DNA of 64,000 nucleotides from RPQJ01 sp963706535 (GCA_963706535.1 CAVPMU010000005.1:84587-148586), one strand, 5' to 3'; numbered from the stretch's first letter, positions 49,402 to 58,245 are shown. Made by a program: numbers and translations. Notes: generated by a model from the sequence alone, not told the origin.

Positions 49402-51536
49402 GCAACGACACGGTTGCGGCGACGCGGACCACGCGCCGCGATTTCCTGAAGGGAACGGCTGCGACGACCGGTGCGCTCGTCATCGGTTTCACGCTGCCCG
49501 TGGTCTCGCGCTACGGGCAGGCTGACGCCGCGGCGACCACCGGCGCTCTGGCGCCGAACGCGTTCCTGCGCATCACCCCGGACGGGCAGGTCACGGTCAT
49601 CTGCGGCCTTTCCGAGATGGGGCAGGGCGTGCACATGGGCATCGCGATGCTGGTTGCGGAGGAACTCGACGCAGACTGGCAGCGCGTGCGCGTGGAGCAG
49701 GCGCCGGCGGACAAGGCCTACGCAAATCCAATGCTGGGGATGCAGGGCACCGGCGGGTCGACCTCGATCCGCGCCCACTACGAGCCCATGCGCAAGGCCG
49801 GGGCGACCGCGCGCCAGATGCTCGTGACGGCAGCGGCTCAGGCGTGGGGCGTCGATGCCGCGACTTGTCGTACCGACAATGGCCGCGTCGTTCACGCCGA
49901 TGGACGGTCCGTCGAATACGGCGCACTTGTCGAGGCCGCTGCGACGTTGCCGGTGCCATCGGAAGTGACGCTGAAGGATCCCCGGGATTTTCGTATCCTC
50001 GGCCGGGGCCTGATGCGACTCGACACTCCGGCCAAGGTCAATGGCAGCGCGGGCTTCGGGCTCGACGTGAAGGTCCCGGGCATGCTGACCGCAGTGATGG
50101 CGCACGCACCCGTGCCTGGCGCCAAGGTCGTGTCGTTCGACGATGCGGCCGCGCGGAAAATCCCCGGCGTGCGGCAGGTCGTCTCGCTGCCGCAGGGCGT
50201 CGCTGTGCTCGCGGACGGCTACTGGCCAGCGTTGCAGGGCCGTGACGCGCTGGTGGTGAAGTGGGAGGACGGCGCGCTTGGCACGCTGTCGTCGGAAGCG
50301 ATCTCGAAGTCGCTCACGGACGCGACCACACGGCCCGGCAGGGTGGCCCGTAACGAGGGCGACGTCGACACGGCGGTGGCAAAGACGATCGAGGCGGTCT
50401 ACGAGGCGCCGTACCTCGCACACGCCTGCATGGAGCCGATGAACTGCACGGCGTGGGTGCGTGCGGATGCGGCGGAGATCTGGGTGCCGACGCAGGCGCC
50501 GGGGCCACACCAGGGCATCGTCGCGCAGCTCACGGGTCTCCCGCCGGAGCGGGTCGCGGTTACGACGACCTACCTCGGCGGCGGATTCGGTCGTCGTTTC
50601 GCGCCCGATTTCGTCGTGGCCGCGACCCTGCTGTCGAAGGCGGCCAGCGCGCCGGTGAAGCTCGTCTACACGCGCGAGGACGACATGCGCGCGTGGTTCT
50701 ATCGTCCCGCGTCGGTCACGCGATTCAAGGCGGGCCTCGACGCGAAGGGTAGCCCGGTGTCGCTCACGGCGCGCGTCGCATCGCCGTCGATCATGATCGC
50801 GGCGGGCTTCGCGACGGAGTTGCCCGAGGGGATCGACGAGTCGGCGGTCGAGGGCATCAAGGACTGTCCCTACGATTTCCCGAATCTTCGCGTCGAGTAC
50901 GTGCGGACCGAGCCCGGGGTGCAGGTGTGGTTCTGGCGGTCGGTCGGGCATTCGCAGAACGCGTATTTCCTCGAATCGTTCATCGACGAGGTCGCTGCGG
51001 AGACCGGGCAGGACCCGGTCGAGTTCCGGCGCTCGCTGCTCGGCAAGCAACCGCGACTGCGCGGCGTGCTGGACCTCGCGTCGCAGAAGGCGGGCTGGGG
51101 ATCGCCGCTGCCGGCCGGCGTGCAGCGCGGCGTCGCCGTCGCGAGTTCGTTCGGGAGCCATGTCGCACAGGTGGCCGAGGTGTCCCTGGACGCATCGGGG
51201 CGCCCGCGCGTCCGGCGCATCGTCGCAGCGGTCGACTGCGGCCGGACGGTGAATCCCGAGATCATCCGGCGGCAGATCGAAGGCGCCATCGTCTACGGCT
51301 TGAGTGCGGCGCTGTACGAGCAGATCACGTTCAAGGACGGGCGCGTCGAACAGGGCAACTTCAACGACTACCCGATGCTGCGCATCGACGAGATGCCGCG
51401 TGTCGAGGTGCACGTCGTGCCGAGCGCGGAGGCGCCGGGGGGCATCGGCGAGCCGGGCCTGCCGGCCGCGACCCCCGCGGTGGTCAACGCGATGTTCGCA
51501 GCGACTGGCCGCCGCGTCCGGAAACTGCCGATCTAG
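49398..51536 (+). CDS. molybdenum-binding subunit, IorB-like xanthine-dehydrogenase-family protein
   Basis: 712 residues. The Tat signal TRRDFLKGTAATTGALVIGF at the start marks export as a folded, cofactor-loaded protein. GLSEMGQGVHMGIAMLVAEE near residue 70, TYLGGGFGRRFAPDFVVAA near residue 393 and VWFWRSVGHSQNAYFLESFI near residue 510 are cofactor-binding blocks. The catalytic Glu is in GGIGEPGLPAATPAVVNA near the C-terminus. The family oxidises N-heterocycles or aldehydes, inserting oxygen from water; substrate is not predictable. The MocA-like and XdhC-like genes next door supply its cofactor. Electrons probably go to a periplasmic c-type cytochrome. Confidence 0.9.
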   Translation: MSNDTVAATRTTRRDFLKGTAATTGALVIGFTLPVVSRYGQADAAATTGALAPNAFLRITPDGQVTVICGLSEMGQGVHMGIAMLVAEELDADWQRVRVEQAPADKAYANPMLGMQGTGGSTSIRAHYEPMRKAGATARQMLVTAAAQAWGVDAATCRTDNGRVVHADGRSVEYGALVEAAATLPVPSEVTLKDPRDFRILGRGLMRLDTPAKVNGSAGFGLDVKVPGMLTAVMAHAPVPGAKVVSFDDAAARKIPGVRQVVSLPQGVAVLADGYWPALQGRDALVVKWEDGALGTLSSEAISKSLTDATTRPGRVARNEGDVDTAVAKTIEAVYEAPYLAHACMEPMNCTAWVRADAAEIWVPTQAPGPHQGIVAQLTGLPPERVAVTTTYLGGGFGRRFAPDFVVAATLLSKAASAPVKLVYTREDDMRAWFYRPASVTRFKAGLDAKGSPVSLTARVASPSIMIAAGFATELPEGIDESAVEGIKDCPYDFPNLRVEYVRTEPGVQVWFWRSVGHSQNAYFLESFIDEVAAETGQDPVEFRRSLLGKQPRLRGVLDLASQKAGWGSPLPAGVQRGVAVASSFGSHVAQVAEVSLDASGRPRVRRIVAAVDCGRTVNPEIIRRQIEGAIVYGLSAALYEQITFKDGRVEQGNFNDYPMLRIDEMPRVEVHVVPSAEAPGGIGEPGLPAATPAVVNAMFAATGRRVRKLPI

Positions 51537-51537
51537 T

Positions 51538-51636
51538 CCGGAGGTGCCAGTGGTCGGGTCCGTCGGATCCGGCCGGCCACGTCCCGGCGGCTCGGGGTCG
51601 TACGTAACCGACGGAACCGACCACTGGCGCCTCCGG
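51538..51636. repeat. REP pair between iorB-like and ABC1 genes
   Basis: Left arm CCGGAGGTGCCAGTGGTCGG at 51538-51572 starts two bases after the iorB stop; the right arm ending CCACTGGCGCCTCCGG is at 51606-51636, with a 33-base loop. The pair can fold as a long hairpin and may end the iorAB transcript. Confidence 0.85.
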
Positions 51637-51663
51637 CCTGCCGCCGGCGGGTACCATTGCCCC

Positions 51664-52989
51664 ATGGCGGTCCAGGACAAGCGCAAGCGCACGGCCGTGC
51701 CCGCCTCCAGGGTCGGTCGCCTGCTGCAATTCGGCATGCTGAGCGGCGAGCTCGCACTGTCGACGGCGCTGGCCACCGCACGGCAGTTCACCAGCGGCAA
51801 AGGCATCGACCTCGCCGCCGCCGTCCTGACACCGGGCAACGCGGAGCTGCTGGCACGGCGGCTCGCGTCGCTGCGTGGACCGGCCATGAAGGTCGGCCAG
51901 ATGCTCTCGCTGCAGAGCGACGAACTCGTCCCGGCGGAATTTCGCAACGCGCTTTCCATGCTGCGCTCGCAGGGCTACGCGATGCCGGATACGCAATTGA
52001 AGCGCATGCTGGGCCGCGAGTACGGCAAGGGCTGGGAGTCGAAGTTCGCACGGTTCGACCCGGAGCCCGTCGCCGCGGCGTCGATCGGCCAGATCCACCG
52101 TGCACGCAAGCACGGCGGGCGCGACCTGGCGCTCAAGATCCAGTATCCCGGCGTGGCGCGCAGCGTCGACAGCGACGTGGACAATCTCGCGACCCTGCTG
52201 CGCAGGCTAGAGTTCCTGCCGATGACGCTCGATGTCGAGGCCATCGCGACCGAGGCCAAGCGCCAGCTGCGGCTCGAGACCGACTACCAGGCCGAGGCGC
52301 GCCATCTGGAGCGCTACGGGCGGATGGTGTCCGACATGCGCGACGCGGTCGTCGTGCCACGCGTGGAGCGGACGCTCACGACGCGCCGGATCCTGGCCAT
52401 GGACTGGATCGAGGGCGACCCGCTCGAGGCGCTCGCGAGCGAGGCCGTGCCGGCATCGCGGCGCAATGCGGCGGCGCGCACACTGTTGCGATTGATGTTC
52501 CGCGAGCTGTTCGAGTTCCGCTTCATGCAGACCGACCCGAACATCGCGAACTACCTCTACCAGCCCGGTACTCAGCAGATTGCGCTGCTCGACCTCGGCT
52601 CGGCCTGCGAGTTCCCCGCGGAATTCGTCGAGCACTACCGGCGTGCCTGCCGTGCCGTGCTCGCGCGCGACGAGCGCGGCATTCGCGAGGCAGCATTCGG
52701 GATCGGGTATGCGCACCGTGGCGATCCGGCGGAAATGATCCGCGGCGCCGTGGAGATCATCCAGCTGGTCTGCGAGCCGATCACCCACCGCGGAACGTAC
52801 GACTTTGCCACGTCGGGCCTCATCGGCCGGGCGCGCGACCTCGGTCTCGACGTGGCTTTCCGGCGCGGCCTGCGGTCGCCTCCGCCCGAAACGATGTTCC
52901 TGCACCGCAAGCTCGTCGGCACGTTCCTCGTCTGCGCCCGGCTACGCGCGCGCGTCAACGCCCACGTCCTGATCCAGCCGTTCCTGTAG
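51664..52989 (+). CDS. ABC1/AarF (UbiB-like) atypical kinase
   Basis: 441 residues of the ADCK/UbiB family. The KxGQ motif is MKVGQMLSLQSDELVP near residue 77; the Ala-rich loop is PVAAASIGQIHRA near residue 140; the invariant Lys is LALKIQYPG near residue 160. The catalytic-loop equivalent is MQTDPNIANYLY near residue 290, with Gln-Thr where many have His-x-Asp-x-His-x-Gly-Asn, followed by the metal-binding LLDLGSACEF. Family members act as ATPases in ubiquinone synthesis or lipid homeostasis. It lacks the C-terminal membrane helices of true UbiB and is closer to the short bacterial ABC1 group. REP pairs bracket the gene. Confidence 0.88.
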   Translation: MAVQDKRKRTAVPASRVGRLLQFGMLSGELALSTALATARQFTSGKGIDLAAAVLTPGNAELLARRLASLRGPAMKVGQMLSLQSDELVPAEFRNALSMLRSQGYAMPDTQLKRMLGREYGKGWESKFARFDPEPVAAASIGQIHRARKHGGRDLALKIQYPGVARSVDSDVDNLATLLRRLEFLPMTLDVEAIATEAKRQLRLETDYQAEARHLERYGRMVSDMRDAVVVPRVERTLTTRRILAMDWIEGDPLEALASEAVPASRRNAAARTLLRLMFRELFEFRFMQTDPNIANYLYQPGTQQIALLDLGSACEFPAEFVEHYRRACRAVLARDERGIREAAFGIGYAHRGDPAEMIRGAVEIIQLVCEPITHRGTYDFATSGLIGRARDLGLDVAFRRGLRSPPPETMFLHRKLVGTFLVCARLRARVNAHVLIQPFL

Positions 52990-52993
52990 CGCC

Positions 52994-53092
52994 CGGGAGG
53001 TGCCAGTGGTCGGATCCGTCGGTTCCGTTCGGGGCCGCCTCGGGGCCGTCGTCCGCCAGCAACCGACGGATCCGACCACTGGCACCTCCCGG
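52994..53092. repeat. REP pair between ABC1 and TetR genes
   Basis: Left arm GGGAGGTGCCAGTGGTCGG and extension at 52994-53027, right arm ending CCACTGGCACCTCCCGG at 53061-53092, separated by 33 bases. It lies five bases after the ABC1 stop and upstream of the TetR gene. Confidence 0.85.
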
Positions 53093-53132
53093 CCTACTGA
53101 CATGATGATAATAGAATTGTCATTCTTGTATC

Positions 53133-53732
53133 GTGGGTCGGAAATCAATATTCGAACGACGGGACATGACGGGCGCCGCCCTGCGCCTGGTGGTCGACCG
53201 CGGCCCCCAGGCGGTGACCGTCGCTGCCGTGGCGAAGGAGGCGGGGGCCCCCACGGGCTCCATTTACCATCGCTATCGCAGCCGCGAGCAACTGCTGGCC
53301 GAACTGTGGATGGAAGTGGTCGAGGGCTTCCAGGCCGGTTTTGCCGGGGAACTCGCCAGGGCGAACGACATCGACGGCGCCGTGCACGCCGCGCGCTTCA
53401 TGGCCACGTGGACGCGCGAGCATGCGCTCGAAGCACGCCTCCTCCTGTTGCACCGCCGCCAGGACTTCGTGAGCGGCGACTGGCCGCCGGAGCTTGCCGA
53501 CCGTGCCGCGGCGCTCGAACCCCAGCTCGGCGCGGCACCGCGCGACTTCGCCCTCCGCGCATTCGGCCGCGCGGATACCGACACGATGGCCCGCCTCCGG
53601 TACGCCCGCCTCGACGGGCCATTCGGCGCCATCAAGCCCTACGTGCAGGGTCGCAAGCGCATTCCGCCCGTCGTCGACGAACTCGCCGCCACCACGGTTT
53701 GCGCCGTTCTCGGCACGGCCGCCCGTCCCTGA
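53133..53732 (+). CDS. TetR/AcrR family transcriptional regulator
   Basis: 199 residues from GTG 53133. The N-terminal HTH is RDMTGAALRLVVDRGPQAVT, then VAAVAKEAGAPTGSIYHRYR and SREQLLAELWME, typical of TetR. The C-terminal ligand domain is not assignable. A short AT-rich stretch (53100-53130) separates the start from the REP upstream and should hold the promoter. The next gene begins at or just after its stop, so it probably regulates its own operon with the MaoC-like and SnoaL-like genes. Confidence 0.9.
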   Translation: MGRKSIFERRDMTGAALRLVVDRGPQAVTVAAVAKEAGAPTGSIYHRYRSREQLLAELWMEVVEGFQAGFAGELARANDIDGAVHAARFMATWTREHALEARLLLLHRRQDFVSGDWPPELADRAAALEPQLGAAPRDFALRAFGRADTDTMARLRYARLDGPFGAIKPYVQGRKRIPPVVDELAATTVCAVLGTAARP

Positions 53733-53761
53733 AGCCTCCCGCGGAGGTCGCCACGAATGCC

Positions 53762-54649
53762 GTGTGTCTCGACTACGACCACCGCCCCTCGGCGGTCCCG
53801 TACATGGCGCGCGGAATGCTGCCCGTGAAGCGGCGGGCCAGCCTTGCGCCGCAACTCACCGCGCGCTGGCACGGACATCGCGTGGACCGGGACGAGCTCG
53901 CATCGTTCAACCGGATCGCGGGCCTGGCGCCCGGTGCCGCGACCCTGCCACTGCTGTATCCGCACGCGATCGGTTTCCGCCTCGCGATGGCGATCCTGAC
54001 GCATCCGCGCTTCCCGGTGCCGATCTGGGGCGTGCTGCAGATTCGCAATCACCTCGGCCAGCATCGGCCGCTCTCGATCGAGGAGCCACTCGACTTCGAG
54101 ACCCGCGTCATGAGCGGGCGGCCCGTCGCGAAGGGTGCCGAGTTCGACCTGCGGACGACCGTGCGCGTCGCGGGCGAACTCGCCTGGGAGGGCGTCGTGA
54201 CGTTCCTTACGCGCGGTCGCTTCGGCGATCCAGGGCCCGCCGTGCCGCTCGCCCGGTCGCCCGTGGTTGCGGGGCCGGTGGTCGCCGGATGGCAGATGCG
54301 CAACGCGGACCACTGGAAGTTCGGTCAACTCACTGGCGACTACAACGGCATCCACATGTGGGACTGGTACGCGCGACGCTTCGGGTTCCGCCGTGCGCTC
54401 TACCACCCGCCGCGCGTGCTGGGCGAATGCCTCGCGCGGCTGCCGCGGCCGGCGGGCTCGAGCGACCACGATGGCCGGATGCGACTCGACGCGTGGCTCA
54501 AGGGACCCGTACCCCACGGCGCCAGGGTTCGCCTGCACGCCGAGACGTGCGCGACTGCGTCCACCTTTGCGCTGTATGCGGGTGACGACCGTCCCTCTAT
54601 CGTAGGACGCCTGGAGGAGCCAAGAACCGCGCAGACCGGGACCGGCTGA
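53762..54649 (+). CDS. MaoC/hotdog-fold acyl dehydratase-like protein
   Basis: About 295 residues. The C-terminal half has the hydratase-2 motif QLTGDYNGIHMWDWYARRFG near residue 190, with the D-x4-H pair (Asp of DYNGIH) that activates water in MaoC enoyl-CoA hydratases. The N-terminal half looks like a second, degenerate hotdog (LYPHAIGFRLAMAILTHPRF, then IRNHLGQHRPL). It could act on enoyl-thioesters together with the fatty-acid genes in the window. The start is uncertain: GTG 53762 (GGAGG 15 bases upstream) or a CTG at 53729 overlapping the TetR stop. It is coupled to the SnoaL-like gene by a CTGA overlap. Confidence 0.75.
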   Translation: MCLDYDHRPSAVPYMARGMLPVKRRASLAPQLTARWHGHRVDRDELASFNRIAGLAPGAATLPLLYPHAIGFRLAMAILTHPRFPVPIWGVLQIRNHLGQHRPLSIEEPLDFETRVMSGRPVAKGAEFDLRTTVRVAGELAWEGVVTFLTRGRFGDPGPAVPLARSPVVAGPVVAGWQMRNADHWKFGQLTGDYNGIHMWDWYARRFGFRRALYHPPRVLGECLARLPRPAGSSDHDGRMRLDAWLKGPVPHGARVRLHAETCATASTFALYAGDDRPSIVGRLEEPRTAQTGTG

Positions 54650-54966
54650 TCGAGCGATTCCTCGCCGCGTGGACGTCGCAGGAGGTCGAGCGGGTACTCG
54701 ACTGCTACACCGACGACGTCCGTTACCACGATCCGAATACGCGCGGCGACGTGACGGGCCGCGACGCCATGCGGCGCTACCTCGCCAGGCTGTTCGGCGC
54801 CTGGAAGATGACGTGGACGGCGCGTGAGGTGTCCGACCTGGGGGACGAGGATGCCGTCATCGAGATCGACGGCATGGACCTCGCGGTGCTGCGCGGCGAT
54901 CGCGTGGCCCGCAATGAGGTCTATTTCGATCGTACGGCCCTGGGGCTCGGACTCAGCACCGCTTGA
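54646..54966 (+). CDS. SnoaL/NTF2-like small protein
   Basis: About 106 residues. IERFLAAWTSQEVERVLDCY then TDDVRYHDPNTRGDVTGRDA and MRRYLARLF is the opening of a SnoaL-type cone fold; the later AREVSDLGDEDAVIEID completes the sheet. Family members are small isomerases, dehydratases or ligand binders. No ATG, GTG or TTG precedes the conserved N-terminus in this frame; CTG 54646, overlapping the stop of the MaoC-like gene, is the only sensible start. A GTG at 54751 would remove a third of the fold. It is probably coupled to the MaoC-like gene. Confidence 0.65.
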   Translation: MIERFLAAWTSQEVERVLDCYTDDVRYHDPNTRGDVTGRDAMRRYLARLFGAWKMTWTAREVSDLGDEDAVIEIDGMDLAVLRGDRVARNEVYFDRTALGLGLSTA

Positions 54967-55119
54967 TTCGACCCTGAATCCGCGGCACTCCTGCAGGAAG
55001 CGGCCATCCCGGATGCGCCGGAGCGCGGCGATCTGGTAGCGTACTGCTGCTTGGTCCCGCGCGAGCGCCAGGGCGCGCAGGACGCGGGACTGCCCGACCC
55101 TTGACGTGGGAGCATCTCG

Positions 55120-55374
55120 ATGAATCTCATCATCAGCTTGATCATCGGCGGCATCGTCGGCTGGCTCGCCAGCATCGTCATGAAGACCAACGCCCAGATG
55201 GGGTGGATCGCGAACGTGCTCGTCGGTGTCGTCGGTTCCGCGATCGGGTTCTGGATCGCCGGCATGCTCGGGCTTGCAGCAGGCGGCGGCATCGTGCGCT
55301 TCCTGGTCGCGATCGCGGGCGCAGTCCTCCTGATCGTCATCCTGCGCGCGCTCGGAGTGTTCAAGAAAGCTTAA
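55120..55374 (+). CDS. GlsB/YeaQ/YmgE family small stress membrane protein
   Basis: 84 residues with three membrane segments (MNLIISLIIGGIVGWLASIV, VLVGVVGSAIGFWIAGMLGL and FLVAIAGAVLLIVILRALGV). The Gly-rich helices, with GGIVGWLAS and NVLVGVVGSAIG, are diagnostic of the family annotated as transglycosylase-associated. These are general-stress-induced inner-membrane proteins without a proven function. The stop is followed immediately by the left arm of the RAYT unit. The 153 bases upstream show no clear promoter. Confidence 0.9.
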   Translation: MNLIISLIIGGIVGWLASIVMKTNAQMGWIANVLVGVVGSAIGFWIAGMLGLAAGGGIVRFLVAIAGAVLLIVILRALGVFKKA

Positions 55375-56482
55375 GAGGTGCCAGTGGTCGGATCCGTCGG
55401 ATCGGTCGGATCCGCCGTCACCCTGGCCCAACTGCTCGCCCCGCGGCGCGCTGCCGCCGCCGCTCGAGCGCCTCGCTCAGGGACGAGTGGCTGCGGTTGA
55501 GGCGCCGAGCAACCTCGCACAGCGACGCCGCGCCACCTGCCAGGGCGCGCTCCGCGACCGCGCAACGCGCACGGGTGAGCTCGGGTGACCGCGCCGCGGA
55601 GGCCAAGGCTTCGGCGTCCACTCCGAACTCGGCCGCCGCCACATCAATCAGTTGCTCGAGCGATGGCCGGTCGCGTCGCGGGCTCGGCCGTCGACCCTGC
55701 CGTGCAGCGAACCGCGGCACGGCACTACGTTTCGCTTCGAGATCCTTAAGGAACCGGTCGGCCCCGAGCACGCGGCAGTCGCCGGGAACGCCACGATTGA
55801 AGTCCACGGAGTCCTCGGGGTCCCCGCCGAGCGCGATCATGCGCCGGTAAGCGCGCCGCGCGCTCGCCAGGTCCGGGCCCAGCACCCGCAGCGTGAAATC
55901 CGTCGTGAGCCACGGTACTACGGCGAGACCGAGATACGCGCGGTGCCCGCTCCACGGGTAATCCGCCGGGTCCGCGACCATCCCCGCCCGCCGCGGGTTG
56001 AGGTGAATGTAGCGGTTCAGGCGCAGCAGCTGCTCGTCGGCATCGACGAGGACGGCGCGATAGCGGCCCTCGAACAGGTGCCCGGTCGTGGGCAGCCGTC
56101 GCTGCAGGCGACGCGCGTACTGGCCGGCGATGCGCTGCACCAGCGGACCGAGCGGCGTTTCCCCGACCTGGATCGCGAGGTGCACGTGGTTGCTCATCCA
56201 GCAGTACGCGTGCACTCGCGCGCCGAATCTCGCGAGAGCCTCGGCGACGAGGTCGTCGAGCATCGCTCGGTCGGAGGGCACGTGAAAAAGCGGCTGGCGG
56301 TGATTGCCGCGGAGGACCACGTGGTAGAGGCCCCCGGGGACGTGCAGGCGGTTGCGGCGGGGCATCCTTGCTCCGGTGCGACGTTGTGGAGGCGACAGGG
56401 TGGTCCGCTGGTGCGTCCGGCGCCACGCCGATATGCTGCGGATTCGCGCACAAATCCGACGGAACCGACCACTGGCACCTTC
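55375..56482. mobile_element. REP-flanked RAYT unit
   Basis: A left REP arm at 55375-55414 (GAGGTGCCAGTGGTCGG onward) and an inverted right arm at 56452-56482 (ending CCGACCACTGGCACCTTC) enclose a single Y1/HUH transposase gene. In all other pairs in this window the arms are only 6 to 70 bases apart; here the gene fills the loop. This is the arrangement known for REP-associated tyrosine transposases, and it identifies the likely source of the dispersed copies. Confidence 0.8.
55418..56365 (-). CDS. REP-associated tyrosine transposase (RAYT, Y1/HUH family)
   Basis: 315 residues. An HUH endonuclease related to IS200/IS605 TnpA that cuts and joins single-stranded REP hairpins. It starts MPRRNRLHVPGGLYHVVLRG, the usual RAYT opening; the HUH motif is MSNHVHLAIQVGETPLG near residue 60, and the catalytic Tyr region is LLRLNRYIHLNPRRAGMV near residue 115. 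GYLF-type GHLFEGRYRAVLVDADEQ precedes it. A C-terminal helical region of about 130 residues includes a helix-turn-helix (SLCEVARRLNRSHSSLSEAL) that may recognise the REP. All key residues appear intact, so it may be active. I chose ATG 56365; upstream in-frame sequence is REP and unrelated. Confidence 0.9.
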   Translation of the reverse strand: MPRRNRLHVPGGLYHVVLRGNHRQPLFHVPSDRAMLDDLVAEALARFGARVHAYCWMSNHVHLAIQVGETPLGPLVQRIAGQYARRLQRRLPTTGHLFEGRYRAVLVDADEQLLRLNRYIHLNPRRAGMVADPADYPWSGHRAYLGLAVVPWLTTDFTLRVLGPDLASARRAYRRMIALGGDPEDSVDFNRGVPGDCRVLGADRFLKDLEAKRSAVPRFAARQGRRPSPRRDRPSLEQLIDVAAAEFGVDAEALASAARSPELTRARCAVAERALAGGAASLCEVARRLNRSHSSLSEALERRRQRAAGRAVGPG

Positions 56483-56498
56483 AGGCACCCGGAGGCTC

Positions 56499-58175
56499 AT
56501 GAACCCCGACGCATTGGCACTGCAGCGCCTGTATCACTGGGAGCGGTCGGACCCTGAGAGGGTCGTCCTCTCGCAGCCGCTGGGCGGCGGCGTGGTAAAG
56601 GACTACACGTGGCGCGAGGTGATGGACCAGTCCCGCCGCATGGCGGCGCACCTGCGCAGCCTGGGCTTAGAGCCGGGCGCACGGATCGGGCTGCTCGCCA
56701 AGAACACGGCGCACTGGCTGATGGCGGATTTCGCGATCTGGCTCGCGGGATTCGTATCGGTGCCGCTGTACCCGACGCTCGCGGCCGGCACGGTCCGCCA
56801 GATCCTCGAACACAGCGAGGCGCGCCTGCTGTTCGTCGGCAAGCTCGACGACTGGCACCACATGCAGCCGGGCGTGCCGGCCACGCTGCCGTGCATCGCG
56901 CTGCCGCTCGCCCCGGATGACGCGGCTGCGACCTGCGCGCGCTGGGACGACATCGTCGCCGGCACCGCTCCGATGGCGGACAGCCCCCTTCGCGACGCCG
57001 ACGAGTTGTCTACGATCATGTACACCTCGGGTACCACGGGCGTGCCGAAGGGCGTCATGCACAGCTTCGCGACCTTCGCGTGGTCGTTCGGCACTCTGCG
57101 CACGCGGCTCGGCATCGAGGGCGACGCGCGCCTGCTGAGCTACCTGCCGCTTTCGCACGTCGCCGAGCGCGTGCTCATCGAGCACGGATTGCTGGCAACC
57201 GGCTTCCGTGTGCACTTCGCCGAGAGCCTCGACACCTTCGCCGCGGACCTGCGGCGCGCACGGCCGACGCTGTTCTTTTCCGTACCGCGGCTGTGGGTGA
57301 AGTTCCAGCAGGGCGTGCAGGCGAAGATGCCGGCGGAGAAGCTCGAGCGCCTGCTCGGCATCCCGGTGGTCCGCGGGCTCGTGCGCGGGAAGATCCTTGG
57401 CGCGCTCGGCCTCGATCGATGCAGGGTCGCGGCCGGCGGCGCTGCGCCGATGCCGGCCGCGCTGCTGCGATGGTACGCGCGGCTCGGGCTGGACATCGTC
57501 GAGGTCTACGGGATGACCGAGAACTGCGGCATCTCGCACTCGACGCTGCCGGGCCGGCTGCGACCGGGGACGGTGGGCGTGCCCTACGACGGCATCGAGG
57601 GTCGGGTCGACCCGTCGAACGGCGAGGTGCAGGTCAAGAGTCCCGGCGTGATGCTCGGTTACTACAAGGAGCCGGACCTCACGCGAGAGGTGATGACCGC
57701 GGACGGCTGGTTGCGCACTGGCGACAAGGGCGAACTCGACGAGGAAGGCAATCTCCGCATCGTCGGGCGCGTGAAGGACCTGTTCAAGACCAGCAAGGGC
57801 AAGTACGTCACGCCGGCGCCGATCGAGGACCGGCTGGTCGCGCACGCAGCCGTGGAGGCGTGCTGCGTCACCGGCGCGAGCCTCGGCCAGCCCGTGGCGC
57901 TGCTGATGCTGAACGTGGAAGCCATGCGTCGCGCGGCGGACCTGGGCGGTCGAGGCGAGCTCGAGTCTTCGCTTGCGTCGCACCTCGCCAGCGTCAACGC
58001 GGGGCTCGACCCCCACGAGCGGCTCGACTGCCTGGTGATCGTCTCCGAGGCCTGGACCGTCGACAACGACCTCGTGACGCCCACCTTCAAGGTCAAGCGC
58101 AACCGCATCGAGGCCGTGTATGCGCAGCATTACGAGCGCTGGGTGAGCCTGCGGCGCCCCGTCGTCTGGACATGA
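56499..58175 (+). CDS. long-chain acyl-CoA synthetase, AMP-forming
   Basis: 558 residues of the ANL superfamily; activates a fatty acid to acyl-AMP and then acyl-CoA. Motifs: the P-loop-like TIMYTSGTTGVPKGVMHSFA near residue 170, SYLPLSHVAERVLIEHGLLA near residue 210, VYGMTENCGISHSTLPG near residue 340 and the hinge TGDKGELDEEGNLRIVGRVK then DLFKTSKGKYVTPAPIED. The KTSKGKYV form is typical of the bacterial FadD15/AAS-like group acting on long chains. ATG 56499 follows GGAGG. It can supply acyl-CoA to the dehydrogenase at 17892 and FadBA. A REP pair starts in its stop codon. Confidence 0.92.
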   Translation: MNPDALALQRLYHWERSDPERVVLSQPLGGGVVKDYTWREVMDQSRRMAAHLRSLGLEPGARIGLLAKNTAHWLMADFAIWLAGFVSVPLYPTLAAGTVRQILEHSEARLLFVGKLDDWHHMQPGVPATLPCIALPLAPDDAAATCARWDDIVAGTAPMADSPLRDADELSTIMYTSGTTGVPKGVMHSFATFAWSFGTLRTRLGIEGDARLLSYLPLSHVAERVLIEHGLLATGFRVHFAESLDTFAADLRRARPTLFFSVPRLWVKFQQGVQAKMPAEKLERLLGIPVVRGLVRGKILGALGLDRCRVAAGGAAPMPAALLRWYARLGLDIVEVYGMTENCGISHSTLPGRLRPGTVGVPYDGIEGRVDPSNGEVQVKSPGVMLGYYKEPDLTREVMTADGWLRTGDKGELDEEGNLRIVGRVKDLFKTSKGKYVTPAPIEDRLVAHAAVEACCVTGASLGQPVALLMLNVEAMRRAADLGGRGELESSLASHLASVNAGLDPHERLDCLVIVSEAWTVDNDLVTPTFKVKRNRIEAVYAQHYERWVSLRRPVVWT

Positions 58176-58245
58176 GGTGCCAGTGGTCGGATCCGTCGGT
58201 TTCGGCGGCCAGCCGGAACCGACGGATCCGACCACTGGCACCTCC
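58173..58245. repeat. REP pair between acyl-CoA synthetase and cardiolipin synthase genes
   Basis: Left arm TGAGGTGCCAGTGGTCGG with ATCCGTCGG extension, 58173-58206, and right arm 58212-58245, with only about five bases between, so it folds into one long hairpin. It begins in the stop codon of the upstream gene and ends nine bases before the next ATG, and so may separate their expression. Confidence 0.85.

Noticed and set aside
51304..51660. In-frame joining of iorB, a REP pair and the ABC1 gene as one protein
   Set aside because: This frame across the REP merely lacks stops because REP DNA is stop-poor; the ABC1 start at 51664 has full homology and its own context, and iorB ends in another frame.
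53113..53126. AGAAT-TGTC-ATTCT as TetR operator
   Set aside because: Arms of only five bases; could arise by chance. Needs conservation evidence.
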